A stretch of DNA of 64,000 nucleotides from CAXMMR01 sp963692975 (GTDB lineage Bacteria; Pseudomonadota; Alphaproteobacteria; Acetobacterales; Acetobacteraceae): NCBI GenBank assembly GCA_963692975.2, contig CAXMMR010000034.1:128464-192463 (forward strand), given 5' to 3'. The notes beneath the pieces are model-generated. The model was not told the origin of the DNA and did not search any database. It was given only the letters and a program-made list of their open reading frames with translations. Positions 24,885 through 34,429 of the stretch are shown piece after piece (within the stretch, counting starts at the first letter, position 1; each line of letters begins with the position of its first letter). Both the position numbers and the translations under genes were made by a program.

Positions 24885-26510
24885 ATGCCTACAATCTTGC
24901 ACGCTCGTGATGTCGCCTGCTCGTTCCTCCTTACTGTTCCGTGTGGTGTGCTGGCGGGAGGTGCGTTCGCTGCATCGCCGCTGGCTGCCGGTGTGTCGAT
25001 TGCGTCACAGTGGGAGCCTGCAGATGCCGGTGCCTTGCTCTATGCGGCCGCGCTGCCCACCGGCGGGGTGGCGGAACCCAACTCCGCCATCTTCACGATC
25101 AGCGGTGACGTTGCGCCGACGGGGTCGTCGTCGCCAGCCGGCGAACTCAGACAGAAAGTCCCTGCTCCATCGCCAGCGACACCTGCAGGCGGCAACCCTG
25201 GGCCGGGCCAACCCGCGCCGCCAATGTCGGACGCTTTACCCACCGCGTCACCAAGCGCCCCACCGACGATTGAGAGATGGGCTGTGCATGCCCAGTCGAC
25301 GTTCACGGAGATCTACCAACCCGCATTTCGGTCGCCCTACCAGGGCGCGCAAAGCCTCAACCCGGGCAGCCTCGGGCGCGAAACCTGGGACGTCACCCTC
25401 TATGGCGGCGTGCGCCCATGGCGCGGCGCCGAGATCTGGATCAATCCGGAGGTCGATCAGGGCTTCGGACCAAGCAACACCTTCGGTGTGGCCGGCTACC
25501 CGTCGGCGGAGGCCTACAAGCTTGGCGCTGCGGATCCTTATGTGCGGCTGCAGCGACTGTTCTTGCGCCAGACGCTGGATCTTGGCGGAGAGATCCAGGG
25601 CATCGATCCCGACATCAATCAGCTCGGAGGCGCTCAGACTGCGAACCACATCGTCCTGACGATCGGCAAGTTCTCAAGCTTTGACGTCTTCGACACCAAC
25701 AAATACGCGCATGACCCGCGTAATGACTTCCTGAACTGGTCGTCGATCGACGCCGGCAACTTCGACCAGGCCGGGGATGCCTGGGGCTTCAGCTACGGCA
25801 CCTCCGCGGAATGGTATCAGAACTGGTGGACGATCCGTGCCGGCGCTTTCGACATGCCGACCTTGCCGGGCTACAAGTATCTTGACCGGCGCTTCGGTCA
25901 GCAGGTGCAGTATCTGCTCGAGGTTGAGGAGCGCCACACGATATTGGGCCGCGACGGCAAGGTGAAGCTGTCTGGCTTCCTGTCGCGTGGCCTGTTCGGC
26001 AGCTTCGGTCAGGCGGACGAGTTGGCGGCAGCGACAGGAACGGTGCCGAACGTTCAGAACGTCCTGAAGATACGCAACAAAGGCGGCGGCGACATCAATC
26101 TCGAGCAGTCGATCACGTCCGACCTCGGCTTGTTCGCTCGTGCCGGAGATGCGGACGGCAGCAGTTCGACGACATCGTTCACCGACATCGACAACACCTT
26201 GCAAATCGGCCTGTCGCTGGCGGGCAACCGCTGGCATCGGGCGGACGACACGGTCGGCCTTGCTTTCATCAGCAACGGCATCTCGCGTCACTTCAAGGAT
26301 TATTTGAACGCAGGCGGCCTCGGCGTGCTGATCGGCGACGGAAAATTGCCAAATTCCGGTCGCGAAGACATCATCGAAACCTATTACAGCTACCAGATTA
26401 TTAAGGGCATAAACCTCTCTGCCGACTATCAGTTCGTCAACAACCCTGCCTATAATCGCGACCGTGGTCCGGTCAGCTTTCTGGGGCTGCGGTTGCATGC
26501 TCAGATCTGA
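24885..26510 (+). CDS. OprB-family carbohydrate-selective porin
   Basis: A 541-residue outer-membrane beta-barrel. A signal peptide covers about residues 1-29 and is followed by a Pro/Ala/Ser-rich linker to residue 125. The barrel then starts with HAQSTFTEIYQPAF and includes GKFSSFDVFDTNKYAHDPRNDFLNWS, a block typical of OprB. It ends YDRDRGPVSFLGLRLHAQI-like, with an even strand pattern. OprB proteins admit sugars and related small solutes. It is monocistronic. The long low-complexity linker is unusual but known in alphaproteobacterial homologues. Confidence 0.88.
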   Translation: MPTILHARDVACSFLLTVPCGVLAGGAFAASPLAAGVSIASQWEPADAGALLYAAALPTGGVAEPNSAIFTISGDVAPTGSSSPAGELRQKVPAPSPATPAGGNPGPGQPAPPMSDALPTASPSAPPTIERWAVHAQSTFTEIYQPAFRSPYQGAQSLNPGSLGRETWDVTLYGGVRPWRGAEIWINPEVDQGFGPSNTFGVAGYPSAEAYKLGAADPYVRLQRLFLRQTLDLGGEIQGIDPDINQLGGAQTANHIVLTIGKFSSFDVFDTNKYAHDPRNDFLNWSSIDAGNFDQAGDAWGFSYGTSAEWYQNWWTIRAGAFDMPTLPGYKYLDRRFGQQVQYLLEVEERHTILGRDGKVKLSGFLSRGLFGSFGQADELAAATGTVPNVQNVLKIRNKGGGDINLEQSITSDLGLFARAGDADGSSSTTSFTDIDNTLQIGLSLAGNRWHRADDTVGLAFISNGISRHFKDYLNAGGLGVLIGDGKLPNSGREDIIETYYSYQIIKGINLSADYQFVNNPAYNRDRGPVSFLGLRLHAQI

Positions 26511-26553
26511 CGCGAATAGGTCACCGGCCTCGGCATTCGTCCTACGGACCGAC

Positions 26554-26715
26554 ATGAAGCAGACCTTGCTGGCCGCGATGGTCCTCTCGCTGATCGTTCC
26601 GGGCTCACCCGCGTCGGCGGCTCGCGGCGGTCATACCGGACCGACGTCGACCTGTCGCGAAAATCGCAAGCCGCTGGCGCCAGCGCAGCTACGGCACCTT
26701 CAGCGCAATCAGTGA
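26554..26715 (+). CDS. Possible small secreted peptide
   Basis: A 53-residue reading frame starting ATG 26554. Residues 1-22 look like a cleavable signal peptide (MKQTLLAAMVLSLIVPGSPASA), followed by a short basic tail with one Cys. No family is recognised. It follows the porin by 43 bp. It may be real, or the 5' end of a truncated gene. Confidence 0.35.
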   Translation: MKQTLLAAMVLSLIVPGSPASAARGGHTGPTSTCRENRKPLAPAQLRHLQRNQ

Positions 26716-27353
26716 CCGCCCCAGATCGGCGGCGGGCCGCACTGAGCCTCATCGGCCCATCTTGGCTGCACACGATCACCTCCTCTTGCCTGGGCAGGAT
26801 TTGGCAAGATCGTCTGATCCAGATCGTAATGACCTGCGACAGTCTAGCGAGGCCGGCTGTCCGGGCGCATAATCCGCGGCACAGGGTCGACGAAAGCTCG
26901 TCAACATTTAGCCCGTTCGATAACATCGCGTCGCTGGTTTGTCTGAGGTCAGGAGCGCCCGTCTATGCGCCTTTATCCGAGGGCGTGACGGTAGCTGTTG
27001 ATCCCGATGCCAGTCGCGCCGGATCCGAACGGATGCTCGCGCGGGGCTGGGGTTTTACGCCGGCGGAAGCCGCCAAAGTCGCGTCGGTGGCGTAATAATG
27101 CGCTCGCAGGTCAAGAGCATCGGGGTCAGGATCGGCGTGCGCAGCCGCGGCGCTCAGCTCGCGCTGTTCAACCGCGTCCTTGCGTCCAACCACGGCGTGG
27201 ATGATTGCTTGCTACGCGCGAGCCGCAAGCGATCCGCGCTGCCTGGCAGTCACGTCTCGGGTGTGGCCTGGAGCACGCTGCGACTCTCCTTACCGAAGGG
27301 GATCGAGCCATCTCTCAGGGACATGAGGCTCCGCAGCGTGTCGGGTCGGCCGT
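26716..27353. other. Intergenic region, no gene recognised
   Basis: About 640 bp with only short frames. None shows a signal peptide, motif or ribosome-binding site worth calling. The segment ending at the stop near 27095 has protein-like composition and may be a decayed gene fragment. Confidence 0.4.
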
Positions 27354-29180
27354 TCAAAGACCAGCCGGCACGTTGCTCACATAGGGTATGAAGCCGCGCA
27401 GCATGTCCACTGGCACGTCGATCAGGGCATAGCTGGCGACGTCGACAAACATAAGCTGCTGAGTGCCTTTGCCGAGCAGGTTGCCGTCCGCGCCATGGAT
27501 TTCATGCTCGAGCGTCACGAACTTGCGGTTGTGCTTGCCGACACGGATCCGCACCATGACCGCCTCGAACTCCCGGGTCTCACGGATGAACTTGTGGTAG
27601 AAGTCGCGGGTCAGAATGAAGAACCCGGTGGTCTTCAGATCGAAATCCGGCACGCACTTGGCGAAGAACAACTCTCGCGTCTTGCCGACCCAACGCATGT
27701 AGTTAGCGAAATAGACGTTTCCGACGGAATTCGTGTCGTCATAGGTTGGCATCACGTCATACAGGAACCAGTGGCCGTCGAATCGCCCGTTCAGCCCGGT
27801 GGCGACGGACAGTTCCGAGGCGCCCGTGCTGCCGGCATAGCCGGTGGCGGTGGCTGTTGCGCCGCCGGTCATGGCGTCAGCACGGCTTGGCGTCGTCCGG
27901 CGAGAGACCTCCAACGGGACGGCAGCCTCTGCTGTCGCGTCGATTGCGGGCTGGCGCAGCAGCGGGATCAGCGCAAGCAGCGGCAGCAAGGGTGCAGCCG
28001 CCATGACCAGGCTCAGCTGCGCGTAATAGCCAACCGCAGCGCCGGCTGCGGCGCCGCTTCCCAGCAGGAAGCACAGCATTGCGTCATGCGTGGCGGCCGG
28101 TCGTCGCGTGGTCTTCAGCAAGAGACAAGCAGCGTAGCCGACAAACAGCGAGCAGAACGGCGCGATCATCAGCATCAGCGGAAGAGCTATGCGATAGCCG
28201 ATGGCGGCAATTCCCAACGCGGCGGCCGGTATCCAGAGCGGGGTCTGCACCAGCGCCTTCGGCAACAGCGCGAACACTGCGTTGGTGCTGCGGTTGGTCG
28301 CCATGACCAAATACCACCGGGTCGCGACGTAGGCGCTGTCCAACGTGGAGGCGACCGCGACCGCCGCCCAGATACCGAACAGCCAGGCCGCCGGTGTCGC
28401 CGCAGGACCGATCGACGCCATGCCGGCAGCCAATACGGACTGCGCCTCCACGGCACCGTCGATGCCGGGGTGTAAGAAGCTGGCGGCGCCAGCCGGCAGA
28501 CCGACGGTGAAGAACGCGTTGATCCCGATGAGGCAGAAGAACAGCGCCGCACCGCCGGCGTAGGCATAGGTGATCGAGCTGCCTTCCCGGCGGATCTGCA
28601 ACGCTCGCTGCCATTGCTGCAGGTCCAACCAGGGCCCGAGCAGGAAGCCGACCAGGGACGGCACGATCAGGCCGTAAAAGCGCGGCCCCAGCACCAGCGC
28701 CGCGGGCAGTTGGCCGGACCGGGGCATCAGCCGCAGAGCCGACAGCGCCGCTACCACGCCCAGCAACAGCATCGCGCCGTGCAACGCCTTGAGGTCCTGA
28801 ATCCGGAGAACATGTCCAACCGCGCAGGCGGACAAGACAATCAGCAGCGTGATCGGGATCGCCAAGGCGCCGACCAGCGGCTGCAGGTAGCCGGTGGCAA
28901 ACGCGTAGACCGTGATTGTGACCGCCACGATCTGATAGGCCAGCACGACGCCGCCGAAGCCTGCCGACAGGCGGCTGAAATCGGCGTCGAGCCCAAGACG
29001 CGGTCCGAACCGGTCGACGATCCAGCCGAACAGGCTGAGGCCGAGGGCATTGGGAAGCGCGAACGCCAGGAAGCCTGGCAGTCCGTAAAGGAAGGTGACG
29101 TGGATCGCGTAGAAGAAACCAAGCCCCCACAACCAGCTGAGGGCGATGGTCGGTGACCATAGCAAAGATCGACGCCACAT
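27354..29180 (-). CDS. Multispan membrane protein fused to a hotdog thioesterase
   Basis: A 608-residue protein of two parts. Residues 1 to about 420 form 12 or so membrane segments with a solute:sodium symporter-like look (FYAIHVTFLYGLPGFLAF, WLFGIWAAVAVASTLDSAYVATRWY). After a Thr/Ala/Gly-rich linker, residues about 470-600 form a 4HBT hotdog domain with YDDTNSVGNVYFANYMRW and FVTLEHEIHGADG, typical of acyl-CoA thioesterases such as YbgC. The fusion would place an acyl-thioester hydrolase on the cytoplasmic face of a transporter-like protein. GTG 29219 is an alternative start; neither has a good ribosome-binding site. Confidence 0.75.
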   Translation of the reverse strand: MWRRSLLWSPTIALSWLWGLGFFYAIHVTFLYGLPGFLAFALPNALGLSLFGWIVDRFGPRLGLDADFSRLSAGFGGVVLAYQIVAVTITVYAFATGYLQPLVGALAIPITLLIVLSACAVGHVLRIQDLKALHGAMLLLGVVAALSALRLMPRSGQLPAALVLGPRFYGLIVPSLVGFLLGPWLDLQQWQRALQIRREGSSITYAYAGGAALFFCLIGINAFFTVGLPAGAASFLHPGIDGAVEAQSVLAAGMASIGPAATPAAWLFGIWAAVAVASTLDSAYVATRWYLVMATNRSTNAVFALLPKALVQTPLWIPAAALGIAAIGYRIALPLMLMIAPFCSLFVGYAACLLLKTTRRPAATHDAMLCFLLGSGAAAGAAVGYYAQLSLVMAAAPLLPLLALIPLLRQPAIDATAEAAVPLEVSRRTTPSRADAMTGGATATATGYAGSTGASELSVATGLNGRFDGHWFLYDVMPTYDDTNSVGNVYFANYMRWVGKTRELFFAKCVPDFDLKTTGFFILTRDFYHKFIRETREFEAVMVRIRVGKHNRKFVTLEHEIHGADGNLLGKGTQQLMFVDVASYALIDVPVDMLRGFIPYVSNVPAGL

Positions 29181-29596
29181 CTTAGAAATTCGCTCCGACG
29201 AGGAGAGTAGTCTTACCACACGCTATGTGACGTCAGCCGCTCCGGCGCAGGGCGCGACCAGCACGGCGCCGAGCAGCGCGACGCGCGGTCTCTATGGCTG
29301 GAAACTTCAGCATTGTCAGCTTACTTACAAGGCGATCGGGCGCCGCAATCCTATCCCGATCAGCCAAAAGCCGGAACCGCTGGAGGGATGCGTGGCGTTT
29401 TACCACACGGCCTCATCATCGCGGCTGGTGCCACGCCACTTCCGCCGGCCCTGCCGTCTGATTGTCTCCGTCATTGCGGCCAGACGAGACACCGCTCTGC
29501 GGATCCGCCTGCCGGCGACTTGACCCGTTCACGGAGTTGGCGCACCGACCAGATCGTAACGGTTTCGTTGATGCCGCCTTCGAATACGAGGCAGAC
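29181..29596. other. Divergent intergenic region before oxyR
   Basis: About 415 bp between the membrane-thioesterase gene (minus) and oxyR (plus). An open frame continues upstream of oxyR in frame but lacks the LysR-family N-terminus, so I treat it as non-coding. No strong hairpin was noticed. Confidence 0.45.
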
Positions 29597-30493
29597 ATGA
29601 CGTTGCAGGACTTGCGCTACGTCGTCGCTCTTGCCGAGCATGGGCATTTCGGCCGCGCCGCCGCCGCCTGCGACATCGCCCAATCGACCATGAGCGCACA
29701 GATCAAGCATCTCGAGCTGGAGCTTGGCGTCACCCTCTTCGAGCGCACGACCAAGTCGGTCAGCGTGACCGCCATCGGCACGGACATCGTCGGGCGGGCA
29801 CGCCAGATACTGGCGGAGGTCGACGTCATCGCCAGCGTCGGACAGCAGATATCCGGGCCTCTGGCCGGTGGATTTCGGCTCGGCATCATCCCTACTCTCG
29901 GGCCCTATGTGCTGCCATGGCTCGTGCCGGCGCTCAAGAAGGACTATCCCAAGCTGCGGCTGACCGTGCGCGAGGATCTGACGGCACCCCTGCTGGAGAG
30001 GCTCGGCTCGCACCAGCTTGACGCGGCGCTCGTGGCGCTGCCGGTCGCTCATGATCGCCTGGAGACACTGGCCCTCTTCTATGAACCATTCTGGTTTGCA
30101 GAGCCGAGACGCCGAAAGGCCGCCGGCCCCAAGGTCGTGAGGGAGGACGACCTGCGTGGACAGCGGCTGTTGCTGCTGACCGAAGGCCATTGCCTACGCG
30201 ACCAGGCACTGGCGATCTGCGGATCGGCCGGCCACGACGACGAGGGGGATTTCAGCGCGACCAGCCTTGAGACCATCCTCCAGATGGTGGCGACGGGATT
30301 GGGGAGCACGCTGCTGCCGGCGATGGCTTGCGGCGAAGCCCGCGCCCGTTCGGTCACGACGCGGCCGCTCGAGGCCGGGATCGGGCGGCGCATCGGCTTT
30401 GTCTGGCGCCGCAGCTTCCCCAACCGCCGCGACATCCACCTGCTGGCGGAGACCCTGCGCGATCATCTGCCGCAAGGCGTCTACCGCGTTTGA
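29597..30493 (+). CDS. oxyR: OxyR-type peroxide-sensing LysR regulator
   Basis: A 298-residue LysR-family activator with an N-terminal winged helix (MTLQDLRYVVALAEHGHFGRAA). The OxyR redox pair is at exactly the E. coli positions, Cys199 and Cys208, in GHCLRDQALAIC. H2O2 forms the disulfide and switches on catalase and peroxiredoxin genes. ATG 29597 begins the family-conserved helix. katG follows 172 bp downstream on the same strand, and the 30494-30665 gap is the probable binding region, which could allow local control of catalase. Confidence 0.95.
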   Translation: MTLQDLRYVVALAEHGHFGRAAAACDIAQSTMSAQIKHLELELGVTLFERTTKSVSVTAIGTDIVGRARQILAEVDVIASVGQQISGPLAGGFRLGIIPTLGPYVLPWLVPALKKDYPKLRLTVREDLTAPLLERLGSHQLDAALVALPVAHDRLETLALFYEPFWFAEPRRRKAAGPKVVREDDLRGQRLLLLTEGHCLRDQALAICGSAGHDDEGDFSATSLETILQMVATGLGSTLLPAMACGEARARSVTTRPLEAGIGRRIGFVWRRSFPNRRDIHLLAETLRDHLPQGVYRV

Positions 30494-30665
30494 CACCCGT
30501 CTTCGATCGTCTCAAACGATCATTTGCTTAGCAGCAATCGATTTCACAGCCGGGTGAAAAGCGGCTAGTGTGCCCTTTCGATTTGGGCGAACAGATAACG
30601 CATCGCATGTGACGTGAGTGGGCATTGCCGACGAACGGCGTGGTGAACTGGCAAGGAGAGAGACG

Positions 30666-32855
30666 ATGGATGGGATGACCGACGACAAGGTCTCGGGCAA
30701 GTGCCCGATGGGGCCGTCAGCCGGACAATCGCGCAGGAGCAACCGTGACTGGTGGCCGGAACATCTGAGCCTCGCCACGCTCAGCCAGCACTCGCCGCGC
30801 GCCAACCCGATGGGCAGCACCTTCGACTACGCCGAGGCGTTCAAGACGCTCGACCTCAATGCCGTCATCCAAGACCTGCATGCCCTGATGACAGACTCCC
30901 AGGAGTGGTGGCCGGCCGATTTCGGCCATTACGGCGGCCTGTTCATCCGCCTCGCGTGGCACAGCGCCGGCACCTATCGCACGACGGACGGGCGTGGCGG
31001 CGCCGGCGGCGGCCAGCAGCGCTTCGCCCCGCTCAACAGCTGGCCCGACAACGCGAACCTCGACAAGGCGCGCCGGCTGCTTTGGCCGATCAAGCAGAAA
31101 TACGGCGACGCGCTCTCCTGGGCCGACCTGTTCGTCCTGGTCGGCAACGTCGCGCTCGAGTCTATGGGCTTTAAGACGTTCGGCTTCGCCGGCGGGCGGG
31201 CCGACACCTGGGAGCCGGAGGAGCTCTACTGGGGCCCCGAGGGCACGTGGCTCGGCGACGAGCGCTACAGCGGCGAGCGCCAGCTGGACAGCAGGCTCGG
31301 CGCCGTGCAGATGGGCCTCATCTACGTCAATCCGGAAGGCCCGAACAGCCAGCCCGACCCGCTCGGCTCGGCGCGTGACATCCGCACGACGTTCGCGCGC
31401 ATGGCGATGAACGACGAGGAGACGGTCGCCCTGGTCGCCGGCGGCCACACCTTCGGCAAGACGCATGGCGCCGGTGACCCGTCCTTCGTCGGCCCGGAGC
31501 CGGAAGGCGGCGCCATCGAGGATCAGGGCCTAGGCTGGCGCAGCAAGCACGGCACGGGTCATGGCGCGGACGCGATCACCGCCGGCCTCGAGGTCACCTG
31601 GTCGCAGACGCCGGTGCAGTGGAGCAACCACTACTTCGACAACCTGTTCAAATTCGAGTGGGAGCTGACGAAGAGCCCGGCCGGCGCCTGGCAGTGGCAG
31701 GCAAAGGACGCCGAGGCCACGATCCCGGACGCGCATGATCCGTCGAAGAAGCGCCTGCCGACCATGCTGACCTCGGACCTCGCGCTGCGCGTGGACCCGG
31801 CCTACGAGAAGATCTCGCGCCGCTTCTATGAGAATCCCGACCAGTTCGCGGACGCCTTCGCCCGTGCCTGGTTCAAGCTCACGCATCGCGACATGGGGCC
31901 GATCCAGCGCTACCTCGGCCCGCTCGTGCCGAGCGAGACGCTGATCTGGCAGGACAGGGTCCCGCCGCTCGATCATCCGCTGATCGGCGAGCAGGAGATC
32001 GCGTCGCTCAAGGCCCAGATCCTCGCGACCGGACTGTCGGTCTCGCAGCTCGTCTCGACCGCCTGGGCGTCTGCGGCGACGTTCCGCTACTCCGACAAGC
32101 GCGGCGGCGCCAATGGCGCGCGCGTCCGGCTCTCGCCGCAGAAGGACTGGAAGGTGAACGACCCGGCGGAGCTGGCAACGGCGCTGCAGCGGCTCGAAGC
32201 CGTCCAGGCAGCGTTTAACGCCACGGCATCCGGCGGCAAGAAGGTCTCTCTGGCCGACCTGATCGTCCTCAGCGGCTGCGCGGCGATCGAGAAGGCCGCC
32301 AAGGATGCCGGCGCCGAGGTCGACGTGCCGTTCATCCCCGGCCGCACGGACGCGACGCAAGAGCAGACCGACGCCGTCTCGTTCGCACCGCTCGAGCAGA
32401 CCGCCGACGGCTTCCGCAACTACTACGAGGGCGTGCAGTTCATGGCGCCCGAGGAGGCGCTGGTGGATCGGGCGGAGTTGCTGCGCCTATCCGGGCCGGA
32501 GATGACGGTGCTGGTCGGCGGCTTGCGGGTGCTCGGCGCCAACGCCGGCGGATCCAAGCACGGCGTGCTGACCAAGCAGCCCGGCAAGCTGACGAACGAC
32601 TTCTTCGTCAACCTGCTGGACATGGGCACGGAATGGCAGCCCACCGGCTCCGAGAACGCCTATGAGGGCCGCGACCGCAAGACCAAGGAGGTGAAGTGGA
32701 CCGCCACCCGAACCGACTTGATCTTTGGCTCGCACTCGCAACTGCGCGCCCTCGCTGAGGTCTATGCCAGTTCGGGCTCGCATCAGAAGTTCGTCGGTGA
32801 CTTCGTCGCGGCCTGGAACAAGGTCATGAACGCCGACCGCTACGATCTGGTCTAG
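30666..32855 (+). CDS. katG: Catalase-peroxidase
   Basis: A 729-residue haem enzyme of normal KatG length with two peroxidase-like halves. The N-terminal half has the distal triad in RLAWHSAGTYR and the proximal His in VALVAGGHTFGKTHGAGD. The Trp-Tyr-Met adduct residues that give catalase activity are present: Trp in RLAWH, Tyr in GLIYVNPEG, Met in ARMAMNDEE. It detoxifies H2O2 in the cytosol. ATG 30666 follows AAGGAGAGAGACG and gives the normal N-terminus. It is downstream of oxyR and followed by a terminator hairpin. Confidence 0.97.
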   Translation: MDGMTDDKVSGKCPMGPSAGQSRRSNRDWWPEHLSLATLSQHSPRANPMGSTFDYAEAFKTLDLNAVIQDLHALMTDSQEWWPADFGHYGGLFIRLAWHSAGTYRTTDGRGGAGGGQQRFAPLNSWPDNANLDKARRLLWPIKQKYGDALSWADLFVLVGNVALESMGFKTFGFAGGRADTWEPEELYWGPEGTWLGDERYSGERQLDSRLGAVQMGLIYVNPEGPNSQPDPLGSARDIRTTFARMAMNDEETVALVAGGHTFGKTHGAGDPSFVGPEPEGGAIEDQGLGWRSKHGTGHGADAITAGLEVTWSQTPVQWSNHYFDNLFKFEWELTKSPAGAWQWQAKDAEATIPDAHDPSKKRLPTMLTSDLALRVDPAYEKISRRFYENPDQFADAFARAWFKLTHRDMGPIQRYLGPLVPSETLIWQDRVPPLDHPLIGEQEIASLKAQILATGLSVSQLVSTAWASAATFRYSDKRGGANGARVRLSPQKDWKVNDPAELATALQRLEAVQAAFNATASGGKKVSLADLIVLSGCAAIEKAAKDAGAEVDVPFIPGRTDATQEQTDAVSFAPLEQTADGFRNYYEGVQFMAPEEALVDRAELLRLSGPEMTVLVGGLRVLGANAGGSKHGVLTKQPGKLTNDFFVNLLDMGTEWQPTGSENAYEGRDRKTKEVKWTATRTDLIFGSHSQLRALAEVYASSGSHQKFVGDFVAAWNKVMNADRYDLV

Positions 32856-32891
32856 ATCGGACCTGCACGCCGCAGCCGGCGTGACGTGACT

Positions 32892-32920
32892 GGGGGCGGT
32901 AACGGGATGCTACCGCCCCC
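32892..32920 (+). terminator. katG terminator hairpin
   Basis: A perfect 10-bp stem GGGGGCGGTA / TACCGCCCCC with a 9-nt loop, starting 36 bp after the katG stop. There is no long T-run after it, but its position and strength fit transcription termination. Confidence 0.7.
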
Positions 32921-33377
32921 ACCATGATCGTTGACAGGCCTCGCTTCAGAAAGCGTGATTGCAGCGATGTCCGTCTAAAAGGCGTTATGAACTTCTCGAC
33001 TTGCTACACAGGCTTCGCAGCCATAACAGCTTGTTCTTTCTTGAAAGAAAGAACCAAAGAACTTTTATCCACTGGAGTCCGACGTTAGCCGCCGGAAACG
33101 TCCAAATGGATAGAAGTCTTCTTGCTTCTTTTGCTGTAGAAGAAGACTTTTTCTGACATCCCATTCCAGAGCGAATAACAGCCTCTAACGCTTCATCTCG
33201 CTCTGACACATCGGCATCGCATCAATAAGCGCGGTGATCTCCGACGAGGTCACACGAAAGCCTTGGCACGCTCGAGCCACTGAGGGTTCGCGATGACCTC
33301 GGCCGACCCTCTCCTGGGGTAAGACAATGTTAACGCCTTGCCGGTATGGTCGATGTGCCCAATCGGAGCCAAGCATT
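32921..33377. other. AT-richer intergenic region with hairpins
   Basis: About 455 bp between katG and the DHH gene, with no credible gene. The stretch 32980-33160 is distinctly AT-rich for this window. It carries a GTTCTTTCTT/AAGAAAGAAC inverted repeat near 33033-33054 and a second hairpin listed separately. The composition suggests foreign or remnant sequence. Confidence 0.5.
33114..33149 (+). terminator. Rho-independent terminator-like hairpin
   Basis: A perfect 10-bp inverted repeat AAGTCTTCTT / AAGAAGACTT around a 16-nt loop, followed directly by TTTTCT. This looks like an intrinsic terminator on the plus strand, but the stem is AT-rich and no gene ends close upstream, so it may serve a lost gene. 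Confidence 0.5.
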
Positions 33378-34328
33378 ATGGCAACTCAGAAATACCGCCT
33401 TGTTACCCGAAGCGACTTTGATGGCCTTGTTTGCGGTATGTTGCTGCGTGAGCTGGACCTGATCGACGGCATCAAGTTCGTGCATCCCAAGGACATGCAG
33501 GACGGCGTTGTGCCGATCACGGCCCACGACATCCTGACGAACCTCCCCTATGTCGAGGGCTGCCACTTGGCGTTCGATCATCACGCCAGCGAGATGGCCC
33601 GCAAAGGCGAGCGCTGCTATTTCAACCACGTCATCGATGCTGCAGCACCGTCTGCGGCTCGGGTCGTCTACAACTATTACGGCGGCGCCGCGACGTTCCC
33701 CCACGTGAGCCCGAAACTCATGGCAGCGGTCGATCAAGCCGATATGGCCCAGTTCACCCGCGAGGAAATCCTCGATCCGCAGGGTTGGGTGCTGCTCAAC
33801 TTCCTGATGGACTCGCGAACGGGACTAGGGCGTTTTCGCGATTTCCGTATTTCGAATTACGAGCTCATGGAGCAGCTGATCGAGCGCTGCCGCGACGGCC
33901 AGATCGAGCAGGTGCTAGCCTTGCCAGACGTCAAGGAGCGCGTAGACCTGTACAACGCTCACCGCACCCTGTTCGCTGAACAACTCCGACGCTGCACTAC
34001 AATGCATGGCAAGCTGGCGGTCATCGAACTCCGCGACGAGGAGGTGATTTTCGCGGGCAATCGATTTGTGGTTTATGCCATGTTCCCCGAGTGCGACATC
34101 TCGGTTCATGTCCTCTGGGGTGCGAAGCAGCAGAATACCGTCTTTGCGATCGGCAAATCGATCCTCGACCGCGGCGCTGTAGTGGATGTCGGCGCAGTCT
34201 GCCTGGCGTATGGCGGCGGTGGCCATAACGCGGCTGGAACTTGCCAAATAACGAACGATCGTGCGGCAGCGGTAAAGGCCGAGATCATCACGGCACTGTC
34301 GGCCGAAAGGGCCAAGACGGCAGCCTGA
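33378..34328 (+). CDS. DHH-family phosphoesterase
   Basis: A 316-residue protein with the DHH-superfamily metal motifs: DFDG (residues 13-16), the signature DHHAS near 68, and a C-terminal DHHA1-type GGGGHNAAG near 288. Relatives include nanoRNases, exopolyphosphatases and cyclic-dinucleotide hydrolases. The exact substrate cannot be told from sequence. The cytoplasmic protein is complete, starting at ATG 33378. It stands alone; the next gene converges on it. Confidence 0.85.
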   Translation: MATQKYRLVTRSDFDGLVCGMLLRELDLIDGIKFVHPKDMQDGVVPITAHDILTNLPYVEGCHLAFDHHASEMARKGERCYFNHVIDAAAPSAARVVYNYYGGAATFPHVSPKLMAAVDQADMAQFTREEILDPQGWVLLNFLMDSRTGLGRFRDFRISNYELMEQLIERCRDGQIEQVLALPDVKERVDLYNAHRTLFAEQLRRCTTMHGKLAVIELRDEEVIFAGNRFVVYAMFPECDISVHVLWGAKQQNTVFAIGKSILDRGAVVDVGAVCLAYGGGGHNAAGTCQITNDRAAAVKAEIITALSAERAKTAA

Positions 34329-34429
34329 TTGTCTATCCTGACATCCTCAGGAGGCGAGACCAGCATGTCGGCGCTCGAGGCGGAGATGCGCCACGAGCGG
34401 AATGCGCGGTACGACGCCTGAGAACAGGC

